Positions 10,985-22,299 of a stretch of 64,000 bases of DNA are shown here, piece by piece. Every line of letters begins with the position of its first letter. Positions within the stretch are counted from its first letter, which is position 1. The stretch is from Progne subis subis (lineage: Eukaryota > Chordata > Aves > Passeriformes > Hirundinidae). The position numbers were made by a program, and so were the translations under genes. The DNA lies in contig JAKJHU010000159.1 in the NCBI GenBank assembly GCA_022316685.1, forward strand, positions 682,001-746,000, written 5' to 3'. The notes beneath the pieces were generated by a model. That model had not been told where the DNA came from. It ran no database searches and was given only the letters and a program-made list of their open reading frames with translations.

Positions 10985-11509
10985 ATGTCCTATATGCTCA
11001 CCAACAGGGACATAGCTTTTATTTAATGCAGTCTTTTCTCCAGAAGCTAGTGATGATTGATACTGATTTATATTAATTTTCTTTAATTCTTTATTAACAG
11101 AGTCCTATATCAGTTGCTGCACTATTTTGACTAAGATCAATGCTAGATTGACAGGCCTCTAATAACCTGGGCCATCCCTTTTTTTGATCTGTCTACAACA
11201 TCTGCCTTCTTCACAAAGACTGGACCTAAATGTCACTGAATTCATTCACCTTTCTTTTTTTTCGCCCCTCAGCTTTCTTAATGATACTCTTGCATTTCAC
11301 CTGCAGTAATAGCTTCTAGCTTAAGATGGTTTTGGTTTGTCTTTTTTCTCATAGCTGGAAAATTCTTCTTTATTGTCCCTACTATTGCCAATCACAGTTT
11401 TTGTCATGTGCCCTGTAGTTCACCTGATGAATTTTCTTCATTTCCTATCTTCTGATTTATAACACATTCTTATTTTTTCCCCATTTGCAAAATACCTGGG
11501 TATTTTTAT
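10985..11509 (-). mobile_element. Ancient CR1/L3-like LINE remnant, reverse transcriptase region
   Basis: On the minus strand 11141-11170 reads P-G-Y-stop-R-P-V-N-L-A, a decayed form of the conserved P-G-N-Y-R-P-V-S-L-T start of the CR1-clade reverse transcriptase domain. The plus-strand text around it ('ctagattgacaggcctct', 'aacctgggccatccc') matches the antisense of this region in old reptile and bird CR1s. Stops and indels run throughout, so it is dead. The outer limits are uncertain. Confidence 0.62.
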
Positions 11510-12835
11510 TGATCAAACCCTACAGAACAGACTGGCACGGGAAATAAGTCCTCCAGAGCAAAGATACCAAATGACAATTTAGTATAAAATGCAATTTAGT
11601 TACAATTTATGTTCCTACAATAAAGAATTAACTTTAGGAAAATCTAGGTTACATGCTTTGTTGCCACTGCTTGCTTTCCTTTTCATAACTTTTCCAAGTT
11701 TTGTATTGCAACCATTTCATTTCAGAATCAGATCTTTTACATTCCAGTGCTGAATTTTCTGATTTACAGCTCTGTGAAGAATTCACATTAATTCCTGTGA
11801 GTTTTCAACTGGCATCTAACTCAGATCCAGACAATAATAGTTTAAACACAAAACTGAATGGGTAGTGCCAGTGTGGAAATATTAATTCCTTTACCATGGA
11901 GAACTTTCCACTTCTGATGAGATTTTGAGTTCTGATTTACACAGCAGGAAATAAGCAGAGAGTATAACTGAATTAACCAAGAGACTGGACAGTAAATCAT
12001 TTGCAGAGTTGGGCTGGAAACCTGACTTCTCCCTGTCCACAAGGCTACATTTCTTGCTGAGGATGAAAAGTTCATATATGAAGAGGTGTTGCCTGCAGTT
12101 AAAGTATTTTCACTGCACTTAGTCAAGATTTTGGGTTGAAAATACATTTCCTTAAATATTAGTGTGTGATGCTTTTGGAGAGTCTTTTCTGAAATAGAGA
12201 AACTCATGGTTGATTAGCAGGGGATTATCTTAAGGTGTTGGGTTTGCAGTGACTTGAGTGGTTATTCTGGAAATGAAATGTTGGAAAAAATGTGTAAATG
12301 TGTCAAATTACATAGATTCTGGGTTTGTAAGGAAAAATAAGCTTTTAGTGGGAGGAAGAATGGAAATAGAAAACAGTTTATGTATTACGTGGACAAGAAT
12401 GCTGAAGATAAGGGAGAAATGGGAATTTTTGAAGTGTATTGCTTATTAAATGTTTCTATAGTACTTGTGAGGTGTCAGTTCTTGAAAACTCCCTATCTTG
12501 AGGAGATCCTATTATTGAAATGAAAAAGCATGGATGTTAGGGTAGGAAAATTTTATATATTTTACAATTTTTTTTTCTAAAAGTCTTGGGAATGTGCTGA
12601 TATGTGTCACGGCATTCTAGAATTTCTTACAAGCATCCTAACAAAACAAAACAAAACAACAACAACAAAACCCCAACCCTTTCTGAAGTTTCCACTGAAA
12701 GATGAAGTCCATGTGAGGGACTTAAGGCAGGACATTCATTTTGGGGTAGAGTTACAGCATTTGACTTTATGCATTTAATTGAGGTACCCAGATTAGAGCT
12801 TGGACCTTTGAAGTATTAGATCGTCTACTGGAGTA
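11510..12835. other. Unique AT-rich sequence, with A/CAA-rich patch
   Basis: A short (AAAAC)/(AAC) patch lies at 12640-12668. The 121-codon minus frame at 11842-12207 has no recognisable domain. No gene is supported. Confidence 0.55.
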
Positions 12836-12920
12836 TCATAAAATCATAAAAATATTCTGAACAGGAAGAGGTCCAATAGGATCATCAAAGCCCAGCTCCT
12901 GGCCCTGCAGAAGACAGTAA
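12836..12920 (-). mobile_element. CR1 LINE 3' fragment, antisense
   Basis: It opens with 'atcataaaatcataaaaata', then 'gaacaggaagaggtccaata' and 'agctcctggccctgcaga', an inverted CR1 3' end. It is cut off by a T-run at 12930. Confidence 0.82.
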
Positions 12921-13673
12921 TTATTCCATTTTTTTTTTTTTACTGAGTAGGACTAAGAAGAATTTACTTGGTAAATACAGGTCTAATTAAGATGTTTGAT
13001 TTTCATTCCTGAAGTTAAGAAGTGTGATTTGCTTTTCAGTCAGGCAAATAAGAAACATAGAAGAGGAATCCCCCTGAGGGGACTAGGGTATCTGTTCTAT
13101 AAGGAACAGAGCAGAGGGAATCCAAAATTCAATGAGGCAGTGGCAGATGAGTGTGGAGAAGCAGTGAATGCCGACCTCCTTAGAAAGCAACAAGAAGGAA
13201 TTTTGTCTGGATATTCTGAGGAAGGTCTTTAAGGAAGAACACAGGATGGTCAAAACATCAAGTGTGGAATCTGAGCATTGCTTTGCCTCTGGTAATCAGA
13301 GGACCCTCTGAGAGGTGGAGAAATGTTTGCGGTAGCTGAAACAAAAGAGGGTTATTTACCCAAATTCTCCCGATATAACAAGTGTTCAATCCCTTTTGTA
13401 ATTCTGCTTGCTCCACCAGGACTATTACCAGGTGATATCTACAATTTTGTGAAGTGCAGTGTCCACAATGAGCTGCAGCTCTTGGCCCTGCTGGCACTGA
13501 GTTCCCTTGACAAGTCTGCTCTGACTGATAGTGGTCCCATCAAGACATTCCCAAAGGAGTTCTACTCTTGTACAGCACCACACCACTGCTTTATAGGGAG
13601 TTCAAGATCCCCTTTCATCACCAGAATTGTGTCAGATATCCTGCTAAACATTTTCACATTTGTGCTTTTTGCC
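12921..13673. other. Unassigned sequence
   Basis: The plus strand is open from 13323 to 13757 (144 codons), but its last third is the CR1 at 13674 and the first part matches no domain I know. I see no splice-site arrangement that would make it an exon. Confidence 0.5.
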
Positions 13674-13832
13674 CAGAAAAGCTGTGGAGATGTGGATGTC
13701 CCGACCCTGAAAGTATTCAGTGCCACGTTGAAAAGGTCTTGGGGTAACCTGGTCTAGTGGAAGGTGTCCTGCCCATGGCAGGGGGTTGGAACTGAATGGT
13801 CACAAACCTAAGCCATTTTATGGTTCCAGGAT
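13674..13832 (+). mobile_element. CR1 LINE 3' fragment
   Basis: It contains 'agaaaagctgtgg', 'gtggaaggtgtcctgcccat', 'ggcagggggttggaactg' and a degenerate 'ccattttatggttcc' terminus. This is a moderately old sense-strand CR1 3' end. Confidence 0.88.
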
Positions 13833-13989
13833 TTAACTTCTTAATCCTTGGCACAGCATATTGTATGCCTGCAAGTTAATTTTTTTCTTCCTAAATTCAC
13901 ATCTCTCCAATTTTTTTTGAGACCATTTTAGATTCCACCTCTGTTCACCGAAATGCATCTCCATATACCCCACCCTGCTGATATTCGCA

Positions 13990-14609
13990 AACATTTAGCT
14001 ATATTTCTTTCATTAAAACAAGTCAGTGGTTGTATTTGGGATAGAAGCAGGTCTGAGAAACATCACCAAGATCTCATTTAAGATCGCCTTCTACTCTGAT
14101 GCCAAGAAGCTTCTGAAAATTACTCTTCAAAAGTGATTTGCCAATTATCCCTTCCTCACTACGATTGGTTCTTCCTAACCTTACTGTTAAAAACTTTTTC
14201 TAGCCTCATGTAGCATCTTGTTTTACCATCTTTCTCTCTTCTGGCGTTTTCTAAAGTGAGGAATTAAATTAGGTTATTTGGAATTATTTCCTATACTACA
14301 TTTGCATTTTATTTATTTGTCTTTAGGAAGGTGATTATCTTCTCAGTATGTGCAGATGATTGCTTAATAATTTCTTCTAGCATCTGCCCACAAATTGAAG
14401 TTAGGCCTAGCAGTCTGTAATTTCTCCGTCATCAACTCTGTTTTTTTGCAGGCAGGTTCTATATTTGTGCCTCTTCAATCCTCTGGTACTTCTGAATCCT
14501 CCACAAACTCTTGAAAATAATCACTAATGACTCAGTTTTCTTTAGCTGGTTTCCTGCAAAATCTTCAAGACCCAACTGATTCAAACATCTCTGCCATCAT
14601 GAAATACTT
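13990..14609 (-). mobile_element. Ancient CR1/L3-like LINE remnant, reverse transcriptase region
   Basis: On the minus strand 14396-14422 reads N-Y-R-L-L-G-L-T-S, against the family motif N-Y-R-P-V-S-L-T-S. Upstream on that strand (about 14480-14500) it reads V-P-E-D-stop, matching the V-P-E-D-W segment that precedes the motif in CR1-clade LINEs. Correct order and spacing of two motifs make this convincing despite stops and frame breaks. The extent on either side is estimated. Confidence 0.68.
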
Positions 14610-15057
14610 CAAACCCACTCTTCCTGTGATACAATCTCCTTCCAGTCTCCTCTGGTAAGAATAATTCTGCCAGCATCTACTTGCAGGTTACCATCCTTGC
14701 CAAGACAAGGAAAACATCCCTGGGGTACCTCAGCTCTCTCTGCACCCTCATTAATCATCACTATTTTACTTCTGATTTCTAGAAGTGTTACTGTTTTTCT
14801 GCTGGTAGAGCTGAAGCTCACGAGTTGATTTCTCTCTTTGGAAAAGGGATTCACCGGGGCTCCTGTGTATTCCTGATCACTGAAATAAGCAATTTAGTGG
14901 CAAAGCGGCCTCATCCTTATTGTGCTGCAACAGTCACACTAAAAACCACACTGGGAAAATAATCCAGGTGTTTTTTTTACAGTAAACCAGAAAGAAACAT
15001 TTTGTTTTGCTCACCACCATGTAGTGATTTCATACATTCTTTCAGAGCACGTGGACA
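14610..15057. other. Possible continuation of old LINE, otherwise unassigned
   Basis: The 81-codon minus frame at 14609-14854 lies upstream of the reverse transcriptase remnant and could be part of the same old LINE, but I see no diagnostic motif. Confidence 0.35.
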
Positions 15058-15380
15058 TCACAGAATCATCAAGGTTGGAAGAGATCTTCAAGGTCATTGT
15101 GTCCAACCATCAGTGCGGCACCACCCTAATCAGCCCTAAACTGTATCCCCAATCACCACATCCTGGCACCGTTGGAATACTTCCAGAGACGGTGACTCCA
15201 CCACCTCCCTCAGTGACTTATTCCAGTGCCCAATCACTCTTTCAGTGGAAAAAAAAAAAAAAAAAAATTAATCTAAACCTCCCCTGGCACAACTTAAGAC
15301 CATTTCCTCTTTCATCTGAGACATGTTAGAAGAGAACAACTCTCTCTTCACTCCAACCTCCTTCCAGGTCAGCACAGCAG
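15058..15380 (-). mobile_element. CR1 LINE 3' fragment, antisense, with internal A-run
   Basis: The inverted CR1 runs from 'cacagaatcatcaaggttgg' through 'ccaatcaccacatcc' and 'tctaaacctcccctggca' to about 15375. An A-run of about 18 at 15249-15267 replaces the normal 'aagaattttttcct' segment, so this copy has acquired an internal A expansion. Confidence 0.9.
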
Positions 15381-15939
15381 AGTGTAGCTTCATGTGACAA
15401 AGTGCCTCAAGGTGGCCATGTTACCATCTGTAAAAGGGTGAGGACATATTTCCCTTTTCCCAAAATCTTGCGCTTCACCTTTCTTTGTTCTGGCTCTGGT
15501 GTCTGCCCAGCACTGTAGAGAACCAGTTCAGCTTACTCACCTAACAGGGAAATTCCTCAAGAGCAGAAAGGAGTTGCAGCTCTCAGTCCAAGACTGGAGC
15601 TGGCACACACTGGCACTTTGGGTGGGTGAGGGGGGACAGGAGTTAAGGATCGAGTCACACATTTCCTGAGAGATGTGTTTTTACATTAGCTCAGCCAAGT
15701 GACACAGCTTCCCCCTAAGGGGGCAGTGAGCCCCAGTGCCTTGACAGAGATGGACCACTGGGAACCCCTTTTCAACCAGAAAAAACCTCTTCTGACTGTC
15801 ACTCCAGTAGGCGTTTTCTTTCAGACTTTATTAATCTTTGGATCAGCCTTTGGAGCAGCATCCAGTTTACCCAACCTTCTGTAATCTTCCTCTCCACGTA
15901 ATGCTCCAGCTGTAGTGTTTCTTAGAACATAATGTCTGC
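15381..15939. other. Unique sequence, no gene seen
   Basis: No gene or clear repeat. The 61-codon frame at 15699-15884 has no domain. Confidence 0.55.
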
Positions 15940-16005
15940 AAGCATTAATAATAATGATGGAAAGGGCTTTGCAAAGCATCTGAGGAGGAAGCTCATTTAC
16001 TTTCC
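15940..16005 (-). mobile_element. Possible old MIR/L2-type 3' end, antisense
   Basis: The text 'attaataataatgatggaa' followed by 'gggctttgcaaagcatctga' resembles the inverted 3' tail of amniote MIR/L2 elements, which read '...gctttacaaag...' beside AAT repeats. It is short and diverged, so this is tentative. Confidence 0.38.
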
Positions 16006-16078
16006 TGCATACCCGCCCCCCTAGACCCTTTTATTCCTTTAAATATTAAAGATTACATTCAATGTAAGCATCAAGAGC

Positions 16079-16151
16079 CTGATTTTTGGAAGTGCTGAGC
16101 TCCCATTGTCTTCAGTGGGCGTCATGGCTGCTCAGCAGTTCTGAAAATCAG
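16079..16151. repeat. 73-bp palindrome, MITE-like amniote repeat
   Basis: Two arms of 22 bases, 16079-16100 and 16130-16151, are reverse complements at 19 of 22 positions. The left arm begins CTGATTTTTGGAAGTGC and the right arm ends TTCTGAAAATCAG. The loop holds 'cccattgtcttcagtggg'. From memory, very similar palindromes with a 'ttgacttcagtggg' centre are common in turtle and crocodilian genomes, which suggests an ancient, non-autonomous DNA-element-like repeat. The family name is not certain. Confidence 0.7.
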
Positions 16152-16849
16152 CTTCTTAATGATCAGCATATTGCAAAAATATTTAACAGCTAAATTCTTC
16201 CCATCTCTTCCTTTTCATTCTCAAGCCAACAAAACTTCTCCCTATCCCACACCCTGTTCCCTGCAGAAGGACCACTTTCGTCCCTCTGTCTCCCTTCACG
16301 TGACACCTTGCAGGTCATGCTCTTCACCTGGAGCACACTTGGTGGGAGCTGTCCCATCAGCTGTGATTGTCTGCAGTGTGGGTGTCAGTATCCGGGCAAG
16401 CTGCCCTGGATTCTGCTCACAGTCAATGGAGGGTGAGTCAGCAGAGTCAATGGAGCTCAGGGTGTGATTTCCCATCCCAAAATAGGCACCCACATTTGGC
16501 CAGATGACTCACGCTGAACTCCATTAACCACATTTTCTATACCTCCAAGTGTCTTCAGTGGGAGACAAGGGACTCAGGTGGGACACCTGTATCAGATCCT
16601 TAAAGGGAAATTAAATTCATCCCGCCCTTTCCATGAACCCATACATCGATTCGTTGCATAAATCACACTCACCTCCTTCCCTAAGAACTTCTGTGTCAGT
16701 GTCTACAGGGAATGAATGAAGTAATAAAGAGTGGTGAAGTAGAAAGATAATGGTAGGTCATAGCAGAAAGTCAGACTGAATCGTAGGCTGGATAAAGTGG
16801 AGTAGATTTATTGAATCCAGTGGAGACTTTCTCCTTCATATAAGAATTT
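16152..16849. other. Unique sequence with a local 'agtcaatgga' duplication
   Basis: AGTCAATGGAG occurs twice near 16421 and 16446. A 102-codon frame (16159-16467) overlaps a minus-strand frame and has no domain. Possibly old sequence, given the ancient repeats just upstream. Confidence 0.45.
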
Positions 16850-16945
16850 TGCTTAATAAAATTAAACAAAACAAAACAACAAAAAAACCAAACCAAGACA
16901 ACAAACAAACAAACAAACAAACACACAAACAAAAAAGGAAAAATA
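16850..16945 (+). repeat. (CAAA)n / A-rich low-complexity tract
   Basis: Mixed AAAC, CAAA and ACAAAC units run for about 95 bases, with a clean (CAAA)n core near 16902-16921. Confidence 0.92.
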
Positions 16946-18289
16946 AACAAAAGCTAAGTGTGACAGTGAACTCACAAGGTGTACTTGAGACATTTCCTTT
17001 CCATATGAATTTAAGGTTCTTCCTATTTGTCTTCTAACTTCACTATAACTCTCTAGATTAGATTTTCACCAGGGGTAGGCAGTTTCTCCTCCTGGCCCTT
17101 CCTTTCTGCTATGTAATGCCCCAGGACTTCGCTGATTCCTGCTCTAAGGACTGATAGGATCTGTTGGAATTTCTGTAGGACAGGCTTCAACCTCTCCCAG
17201 TGTGAGATCACCCATCAAATTCCCTCCACCTCCTTTGCAATACAAACTCACCTTTATCCTCAGTTGTGTGCCCCAACTGGAAAATTTAAACTTTGTTTCC
17301 TTCTAATTTCAACATTCATTTAGGATTTGGGAAGTTCCCTGTGGACTAACTGTCGGATTTCTGTTTGCAGGAATCAGCAGGTAATTTCCAATCTGGATGT
17401 TTACCCCAAACACAGTGGCTTTACCTGGTGCATCCTGGAAGCTCCAAATGCTTGTCAGTGCAGCTTAGGAAGCAGCACAGCAGGAGGAGCCCAGTTATTA
17501 AACAGATATGTAATAATCAGCATGGCACATGGAGAAATAGAGAATAATACTAATAAATTGAATTTAATTAGTTCTCCTCTGGTCTTCATTACCACTATCA
17601 CCCCCTTTTGCTATTGCAGTTCGTCAAGGATAAGCACAAATGCTATTGCCACTTTCTACATATTTAAAAGACAAACTCCACACTCTCCTTTGCCTTAGAC
17701 AATTCCTCTTAACTCCCTCATTTACGACACCTTCCAGTTTAAAATTACCCTTCTGTGTTATAAAACCCACCACAAAGGCAAGACCAGCCTCTGCCACAAT
17801 TGTCCTCTCTTTTATTATTAGCAGGCATTTCCTGGTCTATTTCTGCTGCTGGTGTCTTCCCTACAGCTCTGACTTTATCCTTGTGTCCCATTTGTTCTGA
17901 CTCATTTCAAACACAAGTTGAAAACAACTCATCTCTCCCTGGCTCCTGCCTGTTAATTTCTCCTTCCCTCGCTTATAATTTAGCTGTAACAATCTTATTT
18001 AACTGGCGACCATTTCATGGGTGCAATTGGTATGAGAGGTTCCGCATATTGTAGCAGGTAAGCAATTTGTCATGGAGTACATCAGCTAATGAGCACTTTG
18101 GATCTGACTGGGCTGAGTTGCCGAGGACAGGCTGTGTTACCAAACCTCTCTTTTTACAAAGATTGAACAACACATTCCATTACCCCATGGCGGAAAATGC
18201 TGAAGAAACCAAAGTCTCACATTGTCTTTCTTTCTCGTGTCTCTGCATGCAGATTTGTGAGTGTGTAGCACCTACTGACACACAAATCA
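16946..18289. other. Unique sequence, no gene seen
   Basis: Open frames at 17327-18054 are short, overlap one another and carry no domain. No repeat family is recognised. Confidence 0.55.
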
Positions 18290-18470
18290 CTAAGCAATAT
18301 AAAAATCTTCCGTAATGAAGCCTCGAACTCTGTTGCTGGTGAAGGTTGTAGTGCCACTCAGGGACTCGTTGACAAGCTTCGAGGAAAGAGATGAATTCCC
18401 GGGAATGAAAGAGCTAGCATCTATCAGCCATAATTGAGCAAATTAATAGTTTGTGAAGTCTCTTTTTTTG
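18290..18470. promoter_or_regulatory. Possible conserved non-coding block (weak)
   Basis: The text has no repeat similarity and is dense in homeodomain-type and other factor-like words (CATAATTGAG, AAATTAATAG, GCTAGCATCTATC). This is composition-based suspicion only and needs cross-species alignment. Confidence 0.22.
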
Positions 18471-18800
18471 GTTAGGATCCCATGAAATGACAATAAATGT
18501 GGCAGAGTTTGTCTTGCAGCCTCCTCTTGCCTTTTTTTTAATTTTCTCCTGTTGTGTACAACATGTAATTACTCTGAAACAAAGGTAACCTTTACAGAAC
18601 CAGCAGCAATTTTAGCAATGAAACACAGGTGTAAAAGCTAAAGACTGAAGTGTGTTTATCATCCCTTCTAAAGGGGGGAGAGAGGGAGGAAATTTGAAGG
18701 AAGAATTCTTTGCATTTGGATACCAGTTTTGCCGCAAATATTGTCTCAGTCACAGGAGGAATCAGTAAGGAGCCAGTGATGAGATCTGGAAGTTCTGTCT

Positions 18801-19127
18801 TAGAATCACAGAATCACTGAGGTTGGAAAAGACCTTCAAGATCATCAGGTCCAATCTCTTGACCAAAGACCACCACACCCACTAAACCATACCCCAAAGT
18901 TCCATGTCTACTCCTTTTTAGAACACTTCCAGGGATGATGACTCCAGCACCTTCCTGGAGAGTCTGTTCCAATGCCTACCCACTCTTTCAACAAAGAATT
19001 TTTGTCTATATATTTTACCTGAACCTCCCTTGGTGCAACCCGAGGCTGTTTCCCTTTGTCCTATAACGAGTTTCCTGGGGAAGAAGAGCCTTATCCCCAC
19101 CTCACCACAACCTCATTTCAGGTAATT
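18801..19127 (-). mobile_element. CR1 LINE 3' fragment, antisense
   Basis: It opens 'tagaatcacagaatcactga', then 'ggttggaaaagaccttcaag', 'ccactaaaccataccccaaa', 'aacacttccagggatgatga' and 'cctgaacctcccttgg'. It ends near 'cctcatttcaggta'. About 325 bases of 3' region with many substitutions. Confidence 0.93.
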
Positions 19128-19293
19128 CAGTTATCTGCCACTTCCCCATCACTAGGCAGGAACTTTATGGCTCTTTTCTTCACACTTCTCCACTATTTTT
19201 GACCATCAATGGCTCTTAGTGCTGCACTTTGCAGAAACAAACACTGCCAAGTTTTCCTTGGGACACAGACTTTGCTCTACGATTGCATCCAGA

Positions 19294-19349
19294 GAAATAA
19301 AATCTTATGAAGAAAGTTTAGAGGAATAAAATCTTAGTAAGAAAGTTTA
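19294..19349 (+). repeat. Tandem duplication, unit about 29 bp
   Basis: Two copies of a unit containing AATAAAATCTTA...AGAAAGTTTA lie side by side (19294-19320 and 19321-19349), with a few differences. Confidence 0.8.
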
Positions 19350-19424
19350 GTAGCCTCCACTGGAGGAAAGGAGGGTGAGGGTAAACCCTATTTCTCACTA
19401 CAAATTCAAGAAATAAAGTCATAG

Positions 19425-19738
19425 CCAGTTGGGACTGGTCTCTTCTCCCAAGTTACAAATGACAGGACATGAGGAAATGGCTTCAAGTTGCATTGGAGAA
19501 GTTTGGGGTGGATATTAGGAGAAATTTCTTTATGGCAAGGGCTGTAAATCACTGAAACAGGCTGCCCATGGAAGTGGTGGAATCATCTTCCCTGGAAGGG
19601 TTTCAAAACCACGTGGATATGGCACTGGAGGACATGGCTTAGTGGTCAACATGGTGGTGGTGGTGGTAGGTTGATGGTTGAGCTTGATCATCTTAAAGAT
19701 CTGTTCCAATTTTAATGATTCTATTCATTTTATGCTTC
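19425..19738 (+). mobile_element. CR1 LINE 3' fragment
   Basis: The sense CR1 order is clear: 'gacatgaggaaatggcttca', 'gtggatattaggagaaattt', 'ggctgcccatggaagtggtg', 'ggacatggcttagtggtcaa' and the 'ttttaatgattctattcatt' terminus. A local GGT expansion (about 19650-19667) lies inside the copy. Confidence 0.94.
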
Positions 19739-19778
19739 TAAGAACCAGGAAGTGGGTGATTTGCATTCCTGTCATCAG

Positions 19779-19966
19779 AAAAAGAAAAGAAAAGAAAAGA
19801 AAAGAAAAGAAAAGAAAAGAAAAGAAAAGAAAAGAAAAGAAAAGAAAAGAAAAGAAAAGAAAAGAAAAGAAAAGAAAAGAAAAGAAAAGAAAAGAAAAGA
19901 AAAGAAAAGAAAAGAAAAGAAAAGAAAAGAAAAGAAAAGAAAAGAAAAGAAAAGAAAAGAAAAAAG
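19779..19966 (+). repeat. (AAAAG)n pentanucleotide array, about 37 units
   Basis: An almost perfect AAAAG array about 188 bases long, followed by a degenerate A/C-rich tail to 20000. Every reading frame through it is open (K-R-K-E-K or F-L-F-F-S repeats), which creates the long spurious frames here. It begins about 40 bases after the end of a CR1. Confidence 0.98.
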
Positions 19967-19999
19967 ACAAAAAAAAAACCAAACCAAAAAAACCCACCC

Positions 20000-22017
20000 A
20001 CAACTGTTTGGGTGTCTGTAATTATTGTCAGTTCTCTGTATTTTGGACAATTCACTGCTCTTGCTTTGTTCTCTGAAGTGGAACAATGGTAGCAAATTTT
20101 TGGCAGCAATGTCTTTATAAAGGACACGTAAACGGTTTGGATACAGCCAGGGTAAAGGTGCTGCTACAGAATCAAGTGGTTATTTGAGCCAAACCAGTAT
20201 AGCTCAGTACTCACTGAGCTTTACAAATGGACACAAATTCAAGCCTGAATTCAGCTCCAGATGCCCTAATACCTAGTGTGGCACAAAATTCTGTCACACT
20301 CGCAGGCCCATGCCTTAACCTGTTCTCATTTTTTTGTATAAAAGAGAAAGCCATCCTAAGAAATCAATTTATCTCATTTTCTCCTTAAAGTTTTCCCTTC
20401 AGCTTTAAAATAATATTTGCTAGTTTTTCCCATCAGCTATCTAGTTTTTCTTTTCTTTTGCCTTTTATTTTTTTCCCCTGAAAGACAGCAATTTTCTGGT
20501 ATTTGTCTCATTACACCATTTACAGAGTAAAATGAGGTTATGCTATTTACTTTTTCATTTCTAGTCTCTGAAATATCTCAGGTCTTCCAGTTCTATTAAA
20601 AATAAACCTAAGTGGGTCAGTCTTCTTCTAAGAAAATTCCTTTTTGTGGAGCTTGCCTGGATTGGTTTTTAAATCCTTTCTTCTGAAGTAAAAAAGCAGG
20701 AAGAAAGAATCTCAGTTTCTCAGTGTTTTCCCAACAGAACCAAATATTTCTCACATGTCAGTCAGATGTCACCAGGTCTGATCTGTGAACACTGTATAGT
20801 TTGTTAAATGTTCTCAGTTCCTGGTAGTAAGGACTGATGAAACATTCACAGTCAGGGCTTCAGGGACATGCAGTCCCTGTGCCTGGTGGCTTTCTTTGCA
20901 GTCGAGCTCCTAATTCTTCTGGGGTTGGAGGATGGTTCATTCTCTGATTTTTCTAGGTGCTTTCATTTTTGTTTTGTTTTGTTTTCTCCAGCTCAAATTT
21001 ATAATTTATGTGAGTATTTATTTATTGATTCTCTGGAGGAGAAAAAAATGGAAAATACAGCAATTTAAAATACGAAACTGTCCTTGAGTCCCCAAAGTTT
21101 GTGTGCTAACTGGGAGAGGAGAGCTGGTTGATACTTAGTGCATGCAACCAGCATTATTTATTCATTATTTAAGAATATAAATGCATCAGTTTCTATCTTG
21201 GTACCTATCAGTTTGTTCCTTCCCACATCACTTCCCACTCTGGCTGTTCCAGAGCTTCACAACTCTTACGCTGACAGCCTTCTAAGTTTTAGTCTCCATG
21301 TCTTTGTGGCTAGTTTGCAAAAATTTCTCCTTGTGGCACCTTTTTTCATTTGCTTTAAGTAGATTGTCTCCCTCCCTGATGCGGATCCTCCTGTTTTATT
21401 CATAGAGATTGGTCATCCCCTTCCTCAGCCTTTGTTCTCCTGGTCTGAACCAGCCACGGGTAGTGTGAAAATACCCACACACATGCACACACACACTCAA
21501 AATGAAACACACAATCATCAAAACAACTCTTGTGGGATTTGAACTTGGTTTTGTTGCAACAAACAGCCTCGTCCAAACATCCCAAGCCACAAAGCAGCTG
21601 TAAGACTTCACAGTTCTTCTTTTTGAGAGTGATATTGCTCCTTTCAGGCTTTCAGAAGCAGTAGTGACTTTTATAGAGTTAATTGGAACACTTTCTCCTG
21701 ACACCAGTGCAATCAGATCTAGTTCCTCTGTGGAAAATATCATTAGCATGCAGAAATATGAGGAATTTATGGGTTAAGCCCTAGAGCAGGATGTCATACT
21801 GGATCTGACTGATTTTTTCCTTGCTTATGGGATATGTTAGGAGAATTTTGGGCTTAGCACAGGAGATAAAATGATGTGATGGTGCAGACGTTTATCCATT
21901 GTTGTCCTCCTCCACTGTCCTGTCATTCATTTTCAGTGATTCCTGTGCTGGGGAATTGCATTAGGAAAGTTATAGGGTTAATTACTAAATTGTCTGGCTA
22001 GGGGCTATGCTATCCAA
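20000..22017. other. Unique AT-rich sequence, no gene seen
   Basis: A short CA-rich patch lies at 21477-21497. The 117-codon minus frame at 21396-21749 shows no domain. No other repeat is recognised. Confidence 0.55.
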
Positions 22018-22299
22018 GAGGACTGGAGCACATCTTCTATGGAGACAGGCTGAGAGAAATGAAGTTGTCCAGATTGGAGAAGAGAAGGCTCCAGGAAGAC
22101 CTCAGAGCCCCTTGCAGTGCCTAAAGGGGCTCCAGGAGAGCTGGAGAGGGATTTGGGACAAGGGCCTGGAGTGACAGTTTAAAGGCAAATGGCTTCAAAC
22201 TGACAAAAGGTAGGTTTAGATTGGATATTAGGAAGAAGCTTTTCCCTGTGAGGGTGCTGAGGTCCTGGCACAGGGTGCCCAGAGAAGTTGTGGGTGTCC
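22018..22299 (+). mobile_element. CR1 LINE, left part, interrupted by solo LTR
   Basis: A sense CR1 runs from 'aggactggagcacatcttct' through 'gacaggctgagagaaatgaa', 'caaatggcttcaaactgaca' and 'gattggatattaggaagaag' to 'agagaagttgtgggt'. It then stops at the LTR and resumes at 22759 with 'ccccatccctggaagtgttc'. Joined, the two parts follow the CR1 order without loss, so the LTR is younger than this CR1. Confidence 0.95.

Noticed and set aside
13323..13757. 144-codon plus-strand frame
   Set aside because: The last third is CR1 and the first part matches no known domain. No supporting signals.
19678..20127. Five overlapping frames of 89-132 codons
   Set aside because: They are K-R-K-E-K or F-L-F-F-S readings of the AAAAG array.
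21396..21749. 117-codon minus-strand frame
   Set aside because: Partly hydrophobic and cysteine-rich by chance over a CA-rich patch. No family resemblance.
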